From contig CAZYIE010000015.1 of NCBI GenBank assembly GCA_964646755.1, positions 1 through 63,341 of the forward strand: 63,341 nucleotides of DNA. The letters are read 5' to 3'. This document shows, in pieces, positions 33,016-42,049 of the stretch (position 1 is its first letter; every line of letters starts with the position of its first letter). Below the pieces are notes generated by a model. The model was not told the DNA's origin. It saw nothing but the letters and a program-made list of their open reading frames with translations, and searched no databases. The position numbers and the translations under genes are program-made. Origin of the DNA: MVRV01 sp964646755. GTDB lineage: Bacteria; Desulfobacterota; Syntrophia; Syntrophales; Smithellaceae.

Positions 33016-34509
33016 ATGAACGAAAACACATCCGGTATCATCAGTAAAATCTGGAGTTTTTGCAACACTCTGCGCGACGATGGCGTGGGCTATGGCGATT
33101 ATTTAGAGCAGCTCACCTATCTGCTCTTTTTGAAAATGGCGGATGAATATAGCAAGCCGCCGCATAATCGCAAATTGCCCATCCCCAAGGAATACAACTG
33201 GGAAAGTCTCACCGCAAAAAGCGGTGCGGTTTTGGAATCGCATTACACGACAACGCTGCGCGAACTATCCAAAGCACAAGGTGTTCTGGGCCAGATATTC
33301 ATCAAGAGCCAGAACAAGATTCAAGACCCGGCCAAGCTCTATAAACTGATCGATATGATCAACAAAGAGCAATGGACGGTGATGGGGACGGACGTCAAAG
33401 GCAGGATTTATGAAGGTTTACTGGAGAAAAACGCCGAAGATACCAAAAGCGGCGCCGGGCAGTATTTTACGCCGCGAGCTTTAATCAGGGCCATGGTGGC
33501 CTGCGTGCAGCCTGGGCCTTTGAAAACCATTGCCGACCCGGCTTGCGGCCCCGGCGGTTTTTTTTTGGCAGCTTACGACTACATTTCCGATCCGAAAATC
33601 TTCACACTCACCAAAGAGCAAAAAGCGTTTTTAAAAAATTCGACATTTTATGGCAACGAAATTGTTGCGGGCGCGCGCAGACTGGCGCTCATGAATATGT
33701 TCCTGCACAACATCGGCGAGATTGATTCGGAGACATTTATTTTGCCGACAGATTCGCTGGTGGCCGATACAGGGTTGCGCGTGGATTATGTGCTGACCAA
33801 TCCGCCCTTCGGGAAGAAAAGCTCCATGACTTTCACCAATGAAGAAGGCGAGCAGGAGAAAGAAGATCTTACCTACAACCGCCAGGATTTCTGGGCAACG
33901 ACCAGCAACAAGCAACTCAATTTTGTCCAGCATATCCGCACAATGCTCAAAACAAGCGGCAAAGCAGCGGTTGTTTTGCCCGACAATGTTTTGTTTGAAG
34001 GCGGGGCGGGCGAAACTGTCCGCAAAAAGTTGCTGGAAACAACCGATCTGCACACAATTCTGCGATTGCCAACCGGAATATTCTACGCGCAGGGTGTTAA
34101 AGCCAATGTCTTGTTTTTCGACAACAAACCGGCCAGTAAAGACCCCTGGACGCAAGAAGTATGGATATATGATTACCGCACTAACATTCATCATACGCTG
34201 AAAAAATCACCCTTGAAGTATGAAGACCTTCAGGAATTTATCAAGTGCTACAACCCGGCTAACCGCCATAAACGCAAAGAAACGTGGCATGCCGAGAAAA
34301 ATCCGGAAGGCCGCTGGCGCAAATTCACCTATGATGAAATCGTTAGCCGCGATAAGACCAGTCTGGATATTACATGGCTCAAAGATAAGAGTCTGGCCGA
34401 TCTCGACAATCTGCCCGACCCGGATGTATTGGCGGGCGACATTATCGAAAATCTGGAAGCGGCAGTGGAAAGCTTCAAAGAAATTATGGTAACGATTAAC
34501 GGGAAATAG
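33016..34509 (+). CDS. hsdM: Type I DNA adenine methyltransferase subunit M
   Basis: A 497-residue protein. An N-terminal HsdM helical domain (LRDDGVGYGDYLEQLTYLLF) is followed by the SAM-binding motif DPACGPGGFF (174-183) and the catalytic NPPF motif (262-265), characteristic of N6-adenine methylases. GQYFTPRALI is the family signature. It is separated from hsdS by the AbiE pair, an unusual order. It probably forms M2S with HsdS and, with HsdR, a restriction complex. A 179-bp region upstream holds only a short decayed frame. Confidence 0.96.
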   Translation: MNENTSGIISKIWSFCNTLRDDGVGYGDYLEQLTYLLFLKMADEYSKPPHNRKLPIPKEYNWESLTAKSGAVLESHYTTTLRELSKAQGVLGQIFIKSQNKIQDPAKLYKLIDMINKEQWTVMGTDVKGRIYEGLLEKNAEDTKSGAGQYFTPRALIRAMVACVQPGPLKTIADPACGPGGFFLAAYDYISDPKIFTLTKEQKAFLKNSTFYGNEIVAGARRLALMNMFLHNIGEIDSETFILPTDSLVADTGLRVDYVLTNPPFGKKSSMTFTNEEGEQEKEDLTYNRQDFWATTSNKQLNFVQHIRTMLKTSGKAAVVLPDNVLFEGGAGETVRKKLLETTDLHTILRLPTGIFYAQGVKANVLFFDNKPASKDPWTQEVWIYDYRTNIHHTLKKSPLKYEDLQEFIKCYNPANRHKRKETWHAEKNPEGRWRKFTYDEIVSRDKTSLDITWLKDKSLADLDNLPDPDVLAGDIIENLEAAVESFKEIMVTINGK

Positions 34510-34524
34510 TACCCGAGGTGAACA

Positions 34525-34854
34525 ATGGCCTACGATAAGGGATTGGCGCAAAGAGTTCGCGAAATATTGGACGAAGAGCCGGACTTTGCCGAGAAGAAAA
34601 TGTTCGGCGGAATCTGCTTTTTGTTTTATGGCAACATGGTCTGCGGCATTATCAAGGATGATCTGATTGTCCGGGTTGGTGCTGACAGATACGAAGAGAT
34701 GCTGAAGAGGCCTCATGCCGGGAAATTTGATCTCACCGGCCGGCCGATGAAAGGCTGGATAATGGTTTTATCCGCAGCGCTGGATGCGGACGAAGAACTA
34801 AACGAGTGGGTGCAACGATCCGTATCTTTTGTTCGAACACTGCCGCCGAAGTAA
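34525..34854 (+). CDS. TfoX/Sxy N-terminal domain protein
   Basis: A 109-residue protein with the TfoX_N pattern: KKMFGGICFLFYGNMVCGII, DDLIVRVGADRYEEML, and GWIMVLSAALDADEELNEWV. RBS GAGGTG precedes the ATG, and the gene follows hsdM by 15 bp. TfoX in gamma-proteobacteria controls competence. Short single-domain relatives like this one are widespread and of unknown function. Confidence 0.88.
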   Translation: MAYDKGLAQRVREILDEEPDFAEKKMFGGICFLFYGNMVCGIIKDDLIVRVGADRYEEMLKRPHAGKFDLTGRPMKGWIMVLSAALDADEELNEWVQRSVSFVRTLPPK

Positions 34855-35165
34855 GGGGTGTGGTCTGGCTGACATTAATTATTTCTTGATCATAAAAGAC
34901 ACAATGCGACTATTAGGCAACGCTTTGCATAATAGTCGCAACTTTTGGGCAATGTCCTGCTGAATAGTCGGCGCTCGCTGTTCCCCGTGTTTATAAATAC
35001 CGTTAATTAGTGATTTTTTATCTTATAATTAACGTATTATATGTATTAGTACGTTAATTATATGCTATTTAGTGATTATATTAACCATAAATTGACATAA
35101 TTTCGTTAATATGATATTAAAATTCAGCGCCATCTTTGATTTAAAATGGAATTAGGGGCATTGAC
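34855..35165 (+). other. AT-rich intergenic region with two long inverted repeats before the Fic gene
   Basis: No gene. Two perfect inverted repeats are present: GCGACTATTA / TAATAGTCGC around a 14-base loop (34906-34939), and TAATTAACGTA / TACGTTAATTA around a 13-base spacer (35026-35060). The motif CGTTAATTA also occurs at 35001, and a similar CGTTAATA near 35103. The repeated CGTTAAT sites look like operator half-sites for control of the Fic gene (inferred). Confidence 0.6.
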
Positions 35166-36047
35166 ATGGCAACTACGAACGCACTAAAAAATTATATCAA
35201 GGTGCTTAAGGGCAAATATGATCAGTTGCGCAAAGGCAAAGAGTCTTTGCTGAAGCTGATTGATGAATCCGAGCTTCCGGAAAGTGTTTTTAATTCCAAC
35301 GCCATTGAGAACTCCACTTTGACGCTCAAAGAGACCGAACGTATTTTGCTTGCACTGGAAGTTTCGCGCAATATATCCGTACGCGAGGTATTTGAAGCTA
35401 AAAATCTTGCTCGGGTGTTGGAATATATCAAAGGGAAAAACATCGAGGCGGAGCTTTCTCTGGAGCTGATTCTGTTTCTGCATAAAATGCTGATGGGGAA
35501 TATCAGTGATGATATTGCCGGGCGATTTCGCACAAAGGGAGAATACGTGCGTGTTGGCACGCATATCGCGCCGGCGCCGGAGCACGTGGAGGGAATGATC
35601 GAAGCAATTCTGATTGATTTCTCCGCGGATCAATCCGCTTACTTCATTGATAAAATCGCCAGATTCCATCTAGATTTTGAAACAATCCATCCTTTCTGTG
35701 ACGGCAATGGTCGGATGGGACGTGTAATTATTAATTACCAGCTTGGTCGTTGGGGATTTCCTAATATTATGATTCGGGATAAAGAAAAAAAAACGTATTA
35801 TCAGTCATTTGATGACTACAAGACCTTAAAAAAGACAAAGACCATGGAGAAAATTACCACTCTGGCTTTGACGGAATCTCTGCATAAACGCATTGCCTAT
35901 TTACAGGGTGACAAAATAACTTCGCTTGCGGATTATGCGAAAGTTCACAATAAATCAATTAATGCATTGCTGAACTCTGCCCGCAGGCAGACGATCCCCG
36001 CTTTCCGTGAAAAAGGCATTTGGAAAATTGGAGCATATGAAGCATAA
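35166..36047 (+). CDS. Fic family AMP-transferase-like protein (class II, self-inhibited)
   Basis: A 293-residue protein. The Fic active-site loop is HPFCDGNGRMGR (175-186), complete with catalytic His175. The inhibitory helix motif (S/T)xxxE(G/N) is present N-terminally as SNAIEN (44-49), the layout of class II Fic proteins that are held inactive by their own helix. The flap region GEYVRVGTHIAPAPEHVEGMI is typical. The C-terminal 60 residues (ITSLADYAKVHNKSINALLN) could form a winged helix for DNA binding and thus autoregulation through the CGTTAATTA sites upstream. Confidence 0.92.
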   Translation: MATTNALKNYIKVLKGKYDQLRKGKESLLKLIDESELPESVFNSNAIENSTLTLKETERILLALEVSRNISVREVFEAKNLARVLEYIKGKNIEAELSLELILFLHKMLMGNISDDIAGRFRTKGEYVRVGTHIAPAPEHVEGMIEAILIDFSADQSAYFIDKIARFHLDFETIHPFCDGNGRMGRVIINYQLGRWGFPNIMIRDKEKKTYYQSFDDYKTLKKTKTMEKITTLALTESLHKRIAYLQGDKITSLADYAKVHNKSINALLNSARRQTIPAFREKGIWKIGAYEA

Positions 36048-36076
36048 AAACCGTCGAATGAGAATAAAGACTTAGA

Positions 36077-36162
36077 GTGGAACCACCCATGCGGGGCTTG
36101 TGACCTCGCGTGACCTTTAGGTTATCAGGCTATGGCATGACCACTACGCTTGTTCCACCCTA
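36077..36162 (+). repeat. Degenerate copy of the RAYT-associated palindrome
   Basis: GTGGAACCACCC at 36077 and ACTACGCTTGTTCCACCCTA at 36143-36162 match the ends of the palindrome found next to the RAYT gene (GTGGAACCGC ... GTTCCACCC). About 55 bp of other sequence separates the halves, so it is an expanded or decayed copy. Confidence 0.6.
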
Positions 36163-36181
36163 AAATAGGGACAGAAAATAT

Positions 36182-36895
36182 ATGCCACGCAAACAAATTA
36201 AAACAGCATTCATTCTGGGCGCTGGTTTGGGAACGAGACTCCGGCCGCTGACCGAAAATACACCCAAGCCGCTGCTGGAAATTGGCGGCAGGCCGATTAT
36301 TACTTATGCGCTGGAGCACCTGCGGGATGTCGGAGCAAAGCGGTTTATCGTTAATACACATCACTGTGCGGAAAAATATAAAGAGGCCTTTCCGGAAAAC
36401 AACTGGCAAGGAATGCCGATCACATTCCGCCATGAACCAATACTTTTGGATACGGCAGGCGGCATCAAAAATATCGAAGATTTAATTGCCGGTGAGGAAC
36501 GGATAATTGTTTACAACGGAGATATTATAACCAACCTGCCACTTGCACCTTTGCTGGACCATCACTTTTCCGGCAACTCGGAAGTTACTCTCGCGTTGCG
36601 CGGCAACGGGCCGCTTTTGAATGTCAATATTGATGAGAACGGCTTTATCTGCGACATGCGGAATATTTTAAAAAATCCGGGGGTACAAAGCTGCCTTTTC
36701 GCCGGTATTTATATTGTGGAAAAAGTATTTTTGAGTAGATTGCAGGCGGGTAAGATAGAATCTATTGTGCCGCCCCTCATTGAGATGATTAAGGAGAATC
36801 CGCACTCTGTTGGCGGCATTGTCATTGATGAAGGTTATTGGCATGATTTGGGAACGATAGAAGAATACAATAAGTTAAAACAGTCAGGCTTTTAA
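36182..36895 (+). CDS. murU: Sugar nucleotidyltransferase, MurU-like (MurNAc-1-phosphate uridylyltransferase)
   Basis: A 237-residue protein with the nucleotidyltransferase signature AFILGAGLGTRLRPLTENTPK (residues about 9-29; LGTRLRPLT and TPKPLLEI), then IVYNGDI for metal binding and YWHDLGTIEEY at the end. Length and the immediately adjacent kinase match the MurU-AmgK pair that recycles MurNAc to UDP-MurNAc. A mannose-1-phosphate guanylyltransferase is the alternative; the symbol is given on context. 11 bp separate it from the kinase gene. Confidence 0.8.
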   Translation: MPRKQIKTAFILGAGLGTRLRPLTENTPKPLLEIGGRPIITYALEHLRDVGAKRFIVNTHHCAEKYKEAFPENNWQGMPITFRHEPILLDTAGGIKNIEDLIAGEERIIVYNGDIITNLPLAPLLDHHFSGNSEVTLALRGNGPLLNVNIDENGFICDMRNILKNPGVQSCLFAGIYIVEKVFLSRLQAGKIESIVPPLIEMIKENPHSVGGIVIDEGYWHDLGTIEEYNKLKQSGF

Positions 36896-36906
36896 AGTAC
36901 AAAAAT

Positions 36907-37905
36907 ATGGAACTTATGAACAAGGAAATACAGGAATTTTTAGCCGCCAATCTGGGGAAGGTGGATTTTGAGCTTCAACCCATCAAAAAAGGTGGTTCCG
37001 ATCGCAGTTTCTACCGCGTTTTGCTGCCGGATCAATTAAGCTTCATTTTCATGCACTATGGCACCGATGTCGCAGAAAACTCCTGCTGGGTGGATGTCAA
37101 CAAGCTTCTGGCCGGCATGGGTGTTGCCGTGCCGCAGATCACTGCGCAAGACGAAAAACTGCATTTCATTTTGCTGGAGGACTTAGGCGATATTGATTTG
37201 TGGTCGCAACGGGCTTTGCCCTGGGAAAAGCGGCGCGAATATTATTTTCAGGTATTGCGGCAAATCCGGAAAATGCATGCTTTTGATCTGGACTCGCTAC
37301 CGCCGGGCTTACAACTGGCGGAGAGTTACAGCGAAGAACTGTACCGCTGGGAGCATAATTATTTTCTGGAAAACTTTGTCGGTGCGGTTTGCCAATTGGA
37401 ACTATCTCCGTCTTACATAGTTGATTTACAAAAGGAATTAACCGGATTAATAGCCCACCTGCAAAAAATAGAACCGTCCCTCATTCATCGTGATTTTCAA
37501 TCGCAGAATATTCTGCTGAAAAACGGCCAGCCGGTGCTGATTGATTTTCAGGGAATGCGCAAGGGTTGCCTGTTTTACGATCTGGGCTCGCTGATCTTCG
37601 ACCCTTATGTTACTTTTACCAGCAATGAGCAGAGCGAACTGGCAACATTTTATTACGAATTGATGAGGCCTCCCTATAGCCACAACGAGTTTGTCAGGAA
37701 TTTCCGGGAAGCTTCGGCGCAGCGACTTATGCAGGCGTTAGGAGCGTATGGCTTTTTGGGATTGAAAAAAAACAAACCGGCTTTTCTCGAACATATCGAT
37801 AACGGCATTAATAATTTATTCACAGCCGCAACTTCGGTGGAAACCTTACCGGCGCTCCGGGAACTGGCCGGTCTCTGTATCCAAAAACTAGCCCAAGACA
37901 AATAA
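36907..37905 (+). CDS. amgK: Aminoglycoside-phosphotransferase-fold kinase, AmgK-like (MurNAc/GlcNAc anomeric kinase)
   Basis: A 332-residue APH-fold kinase. Nucleotide loop GGSDRSFYRV (about residues 29-38), catalytic HRDFQSQNILL (HxDxxxxN), and the metal-binding LIDFQGMRKG (DFxG). In Pseudomonas, AmgK phosphorylates the anomeric position of MurNAc for MurU; the tandem arrangement here suggests the same recycling route bypassing de novo synthesis and fosfomycin-sensitive MurA. ATGs at 36907 and 36916 are both possible. Confidence 0.82.
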   Translation: MELMNKEIQEFLAANLGKVDFELQPIKKGGSDRSFYRVLLPDQLSFIFMHYGTDVAENSCWVDVNKLLAGMGVAVPQITAQDEKLHFILLEDLGDIDLWSQRALPWEKRREYYFQVLRQIRKMHAFDLDSLPPGLQLAESYSEELYRWEHNYFLENFVGAVCQLELSPSYIVDLQKELTGLIAHLQKIEPSLIHRDFQSQNILLKNGQPVLIDFQGMRKGCLFYDLGSLIFDPYVTFTSNEQSELATFYYELMRPPYSHNEFVRNFREASAQRLMQALGAYGFLGLKKNKPAFLEHIDNGINNLFTAATSVETLPALRELAGLCIQKLAQDK

Positions 37906-37913
37906 TGTAAATA

Positions 37914-38000
37914 GTGGAACCGCTGCGCTTGTTCCACCCAACGGATGATTACAAAATGAGATGATAATTGTAGGGTGGATGAAGCGAAGCGCATCCACCA
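37914..38000 (+). repeat. Upstream REP cassette of the RAYT element (two palindromes)
   Basis: Palindrome 1 at 37914-37939: GTGGAACCGC-TGCGCTT-GTTCCACCC type. Palindrome 2 at 37971-38000: GGTGGATG-AAGCGAAGCG-CATCCACC. The same two, in the same order and orientation, recur downstream of the transposase gene. Confidence 0.85.
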
Positions 38001-38013
38001 ACGAGGATAATTA

Positions 38014-38532
38014 ATGAGCACTTATCTTCGCGCATATCAACCGGGGGGTTGCTACTTTTTCACGGTAGTAACACATGATCGTCGGGCCATCCTGACCAAT
38101 CCAGCTGTTCTAGAAAGACTGCGTAATGCATTTCGTCATGTGCAGCAAACTAGACCTTTTACTATTGACGCCGCTGTTGTTCTTCCGGATCACCTTCATT
38201 GTAAATGGCAATTACCGCCTGATGACCATGATTTTTCAACGCGCTGGCGGACGATCAAACATTATGTGTCCGCTGAAATTGATGCACCACTCAATGCTCG
38301 GAAGGAAAAATTAGTCTGGCAACGTCGTTTCTGGGAACATTTGATTCGCAATGAAGAAGATTGGCGACGGCATATGGATTATATCCATTACAATCCGGTT
38401 AAACATGGATATTTGACAAAGGTGTCGGATTGGCCGCATTCTTCATTTCATCGAGCCGTGAAAGAAGGCTTGTACCCGCCGGATTGGGGTGCCTTTGAGC
38501 CGGAGAGTGTTCATAGGATGGAGGTAGAATGA
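38014..38532 (+). mobile_element. REP-associated tyrosine transposase (RAYT, Y1/IS200-like)
   Basis: A 172-residue single-domain HUH transposase. It opens YLRAYQPGGCYFFTVVTHDR, as RAYT proteins do. It has the HxH metal motif in VLPDHLHCKW, ends its core with YIHYNPVKHGY (nucleophile Tyr plus the NPVKHG signature), and finishes with WPHSSFHRAVKEGLYPPDWG. RBS GAGG lies upstream. RAYTs cut and mobilise REP hairpins as single strands. Both flanks carry the matching palindromes, so this is an intact REP-RAYT unit of about 730 bp (37914-38643). Confidence 0.92.
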
Positions 38533-38540
38533 AGATTTTT

Positions 38541-38643
38541 GGTGGAACCGCTACGCTTGTTCCACCCTACAGAAATGGAATGAGCGCAAATCGCTAAAAT
38601 ATAGCTAAATCATAGGGTGGATGAAGCGTTAGCGCATCCACCA
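38541..38643 (+). repeat. Downstream REP cassette of the RAYT element (two palindromes)
   Basis: GGTGGAACCGCTACGCTTGT followed by TCCACCCTA (38541-38569) and TAGGGTGGATG ... GCGCATCCACCA with spacer AAGCGTTA (38613-38643). These match the upstream cassette with only a few loop changes. Confidence 0.85.
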
Positions 38644-38731
38644 ATATATTTCCCCTGCGACAAAGGCATTGCAAGCAGGTAAACGATATGCTAGACAAAC
38701 TCATCATAATTATGTGTTTTTGGAGCAGGCT

Positions 38732-41317
38732 ATGAACATCAAATACGAACCTCTGCAAATTGAAGAAAAATGGCAAAAACAGTGGGAAGAAGAAAAAGCT
38801 TTTAAAGTTACCGAAGACCCGCAAAAGAAAAAATACTATCTGCTGGAAATGTTCCCCTATCCTTCCGGTAAAATTCATATCGGCCATGTCCGCAATTATA
38901 CAATCGGTGACGTTTATGCCCGTTATAAACGCATGAAGGGTTTTAATGTTTTGCATCCGATGGGGTGGGATTCTTTTGGCATGCCCGCAGAAAACGCCGC
39001 CATCGAACATAAAATTCATCCCTCCCAGTGGACAAACGAAAACATCGCTCACATGAGAACACAGCTCAAAAGAATGGGCTTCAGCTATGACTGGGACAGG
39101 GAAATATCAACCTGTGAGCCTAAATATTACCGCTGGGAGCAACAATTTTTCCTGTGGATGTATGAAAAAGGGTTGGCCTACAAAAAACGCTCGACCGTTA
39201 ACTACTGCTCCAAGTGCGAAACCGTTCTGGCCAATGAACAGGTGGAACAAGGACTTTGCTGGCGTTGCGGCGATGAAGTCAGCGAAAAAGTATTGGAACA
39301 ATGGTTTTTTAAGATCACGGCCTATATTGAAGAATTGCTCGATTATTGCGATAAACTGCCCGGTTGGCCGGAAAGAGTGCTCACCATGCAGCGCAACTGG
39401 ATCGGGAAAAGCTTCGGCTGCGATGTGACGTTTCCACTGATCGGATCAGATAAGGCTATTCATGTTTTTACCACACGGCAGGATACGCTTTTCGGCGCGA
39501 CTTTTATGCTAGTTGCCGCCGAGCATCCCCTGGTTACGGAATTGTCCAAAGGCAAACCCATTGAAAATGATGTCCGGCAATTTGTTGAAAAGGTGAAGAA
39601 GCAGGACAAGTTGATGCGCACTTCCGAATATTATGAAAAGGAAGGAATCTTTTTGGAGGCCTATTGCCAAAACCCCTTAACCGGACACCGCATGCCTGTT
39701 TATGCCACCAATTTTGTTTTAGCCGATTACGGCACCGGCTGCGTGATGGCGGTTCCGACCCATGATCAACGGGATTTTGAATTTGCCAAGAAATTTAATC
39801 TGCCGATGGTGGTCGTCATTCAACCGCATGATAAACCGCTGAATGTGCATAACATGACCGAAGCTTATGTCGATGACGGTGTTTTAATTCACTCCGGACA
39901 ATTCGACGGCATGGAGAACAGAAAAGCACTGGAAGCTATTGCCGATTATTTAGAGTCCATCGGCCGCGGCAAGCGGACAATTCAATACCGTCTCCGCGAT
40001 TGGGGGATTTCCCGGCAACGTTACTGGGGAGCGCCCATTCCCATGGTTAATTGCGAAAAATGCGGCCTCGTTCCCGTGGCCGAAGCCGATTTGCCTGTTG
40101 TGCTCCCCCGAGACGTTGTTTTCACCGGTGAAGGCGGATCACCATTGGCTGCTCTGAAAGAATTTGTCGAAACTAACTGCCCTAAATGCAATGGTCCGGC
40201 AAAAAGAGAAACCGACACCATGGATACTTTTGTCGAGTCTTCCTGGTACTTCGACCGCTTCTGCAGCGCCGATTGCCATGAAAAGCCGGGGCTGGACCGT
40301 AAGAAACTTGATTACTGGATGCCGGTTGACCAATATATCGGCGGCATTGAACACGCCATTCTGCATTTGTTGTATTCCCGTTTCTACACGAAGGTATTGC
40401 GTGATTTCGGTGTTCTTGGCGTTGATGAACCTTTCTTGAATTTGCTTACACAAGGTATGGTTTGTAAGGAAACGATGAAATGTCCCGAGCATGGCTACCT
40501 CTACCCCGAGCAGGTGGAAGACGGAAAATGTGTCCTCTGCCAAAAAGAAGTGACTATCGGCAAAACCGAAAAAATGTCCAAATCCCTGAAAAATGTTATT
40601 GATCCGGATTATCTGATTAAAACCTACGGTGCTGATACGGCTAGAATGTTCTGTCTGTTTGCCGCTCCGCCGGAAAAAGATCTGGAATGGAGTGATCAGG
40701 GCGTGGAAGGATCATTCCGTTTCTTGAGCCGTCTGTGGCGCATCTTTATGGAATATTTCGATGACATTAAAGATGTAAAACCTTTGACCGGCAGTGATTC
40801 GCTGGAAGGTGAACTGAAAAATCTGCGGCGCAAAACTCATCAAACTATCCGTAAGGTTACAATTGATATTGAAGACCGTTTCCATTTCAATACGGCAATC
40901 AGTGCGGTTATGGAGCTGGTCAATACACTCTATTCAATCAATCGCCCCGGAAACGCCGACAAGATTGCTTTAGCAGCTGTCCGCGAGGCGATGGAGAGTG
41001 CAATTATTTTGCTTGCGCCCATCGTCCCGCATATGACCGAAGAGCTGTGGCAAATGCTCGGCTACACAACGCCGGTTTCCGCTGTCCGCTGGCCGCAGTT
41101 CGACAAAACGATTGCCAGTGAAGAAGAGATCACTATTGTCCTGCAAATTAACGGCAAGTTGCGCAGCCGGATAACGGTGGCCATTGATGAGGAAGAGGAA
41201 AGCATTAAAGCGGCAGCTCTGGCAGATGAAAAGATAGCCTCCCTGATAAAAGGAGGCAATATACGCAAAGTTATTTACGTGCCGAAAAAGCTGGTCAACA
41301 TTGTTGTTGCTCCATAA
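38732..41317 (+). CDS. leuS: Leucyl-tRNA synthetase
   Basis: An 861-residue class I synthetase. HIGH motif at 49-52, KMSKS at 614-618, a zinc-binding CSKCETVLANEQV...CWRC knob, the CP1 editing domain with the TTRQDTLFGATFM threonine-rich region, and the C-terminal domain ending in IRKVIYVPKKLVNIV. I start at ATG 38732 (MNIKYEPLQIEEKW) after a GGAGCAGG RBS; the upstream in-frame start has no family support. It charges tRNA-Leu. lptE follows 13 bp later, as in many proteobacteria. Confidence 0.98.
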   Translation: MNIKYEPLQIEEKWQKQWEEEKAFKVTEDPQKKKYYLLEMFPYPSGKIHIGHVRNYTIGDVYARYKRMKGFNVLHPMGWDSFGMPAENAAIEHKIHPSQWTNENIAHMRTQLKRMGFSYDWDREISTCEPKYYRWEQQFFLWMYEKGLAYKKRSTVNYCSKCETVLANEQVEQGLCWRCGDEVSEKVLEQWFFKITAYIEELLDYCDKLPGWPERVLTMQRNWIGKSFGCDVTFPLIGSDKAIHVFTTRQDTLFGATFMLVAAEHPLVTELSKGKPIENDVRQFVEKVKKQDKLMRTSEYYEKEGIFLEAYCQNPLTGHRMPVYATNFVLADYGTGCVMAVPTHDQRDFEFAKKFNLPMVVVIQPHDKPLNVHNMTEAYVDDGVLIHSGQFDGMENRKALEAIADYLESIGRGKRTIQYRLRDWGISRQRYWGAPIPMVNCEKCGLVPVAEADLPVVLPRDVVFTGEGGSPLAALKEFVETNCPKCNGPAKRETDTMDTFVESSWYFDRFCSADCHEKPGLDRKKLDYWMPVDQYIGGIEHAILHLLYSRFYTKVLRDFGVLGVDEPFLNLLTQGMVCKETMKCPEHGYLYPEQVEDGKCVLCQKEVTIGKTEKMSKSLKNVIDPDYLIKTYGADTARMFCLFAAPPEKDLEWSDQGVEGSFRFLSRLWRIFMEYFDDIKDVKPLTGSDSLEGELKNLRRKTHQTIRKVTIDIEDRFHFNTAISAVMELVNTLYSINRPGNADKIALAAVREAMESAIILLAPIVPHMTEELWQMLGYTTPVSAVRWPQFDKTIASEEEITIVLQINGKLRSRITVAIDEEEESIKAAALADEKIASLIKGGNIRKVIYVPKKLVNIVVAP

Positions 41318-41330
41318 CAAAAGGTTTATT

Positions 41331-42019
41331 ATGAAACAGAAAATTGGAAAGTCATCGATTAGAACAGTATTGATCTGCTGTTTTTTCGCAATTATAATTG
41401 GCTGCGGCTATGCCTTTGCCCCACAAGGTGACTACATCGATAAACGGATCCAAAAGATTTATGTAGGGCAGTTCNNNNNNNNNNCAATTACACACACAAT
41501 GAAATTACCTTAGAATATATTATTTTTAAAGATTTTAACGATTCGCTCGGCGATGCGGAAGCCCTTTGGAAATTTGCCAAACAAGTGCCTTGCAAAATCA
41601 ATATCATAGAATACAATTCCATTGGCGATGGGGCTTTTGCCCAAGCTGAAATAGAAAATTATGTTCGTACGGCTTTTATCGACCAGTTTATTTTAACTCG
41701 TCGCTTCAAAATTGTCGAAAGTGTGGAACTGGCTGATGCAACAATCAAGGGGAGCATTCTCAATCTCACAACAACCCCGCTTTCTTATCGTGCCAGCACG
41801 ATAGCGGCAGAGGAGCGGGCAACAATGACATTGGAATTAACTTTCCGGGAAAAAGAAAGCGGCAAAGATATATGGAAGTCTCAAGGGATAGCCGGAACGA
41901 TTGATTACACTATTGACAGCAATATTAATCTGCTGCCGGCAACAAGAAAAGCTGCGTTCATTAAACTGGCCAATGATACTGCGGAAAAAACATTCAATCA
42001 AATGATGTCCGGTTTTTAA
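41331..42019 (+). CDS. lptE: LPS-assembly lipoprotein LptE, split by an assembly gap
   Basis: A lipoprotein signal with lipobox IIIGCGYAFAP, the conserved CGY start of LptE, then a domain with strands seen on both sides of a 10-N gap (41475-41484). After the gap the text NYTHNEITLEYIIF continues in another frame. The real missing length must be 2 modulo 3 for the frame to close, so the 10 Ns are a placeholder, not a frameshift. The remainder (ATIKGSILNLTTTPLSYR, MTLELTFREKESGKDIW) fits the LptE fold. It plugs LptD in the outer membrane for LPS insertion. Confidence 0.82.
41475..41484. other. Assembly gap (10 N) inside lptE
   Basis: Ten unknown bases. Reading frames on either side require a true length of 2 modulo 3. 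Confidence 0.95.
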
Positions 42020-42049
42020 TTATTTATCTGGAAGCGTTATTCGATAAAC

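Noticed and set aside
33631..34716. Minus-strand frames opposite hsdM and tfoX
   Set aside because: Antisense shadows without RBS or recognisable domains.
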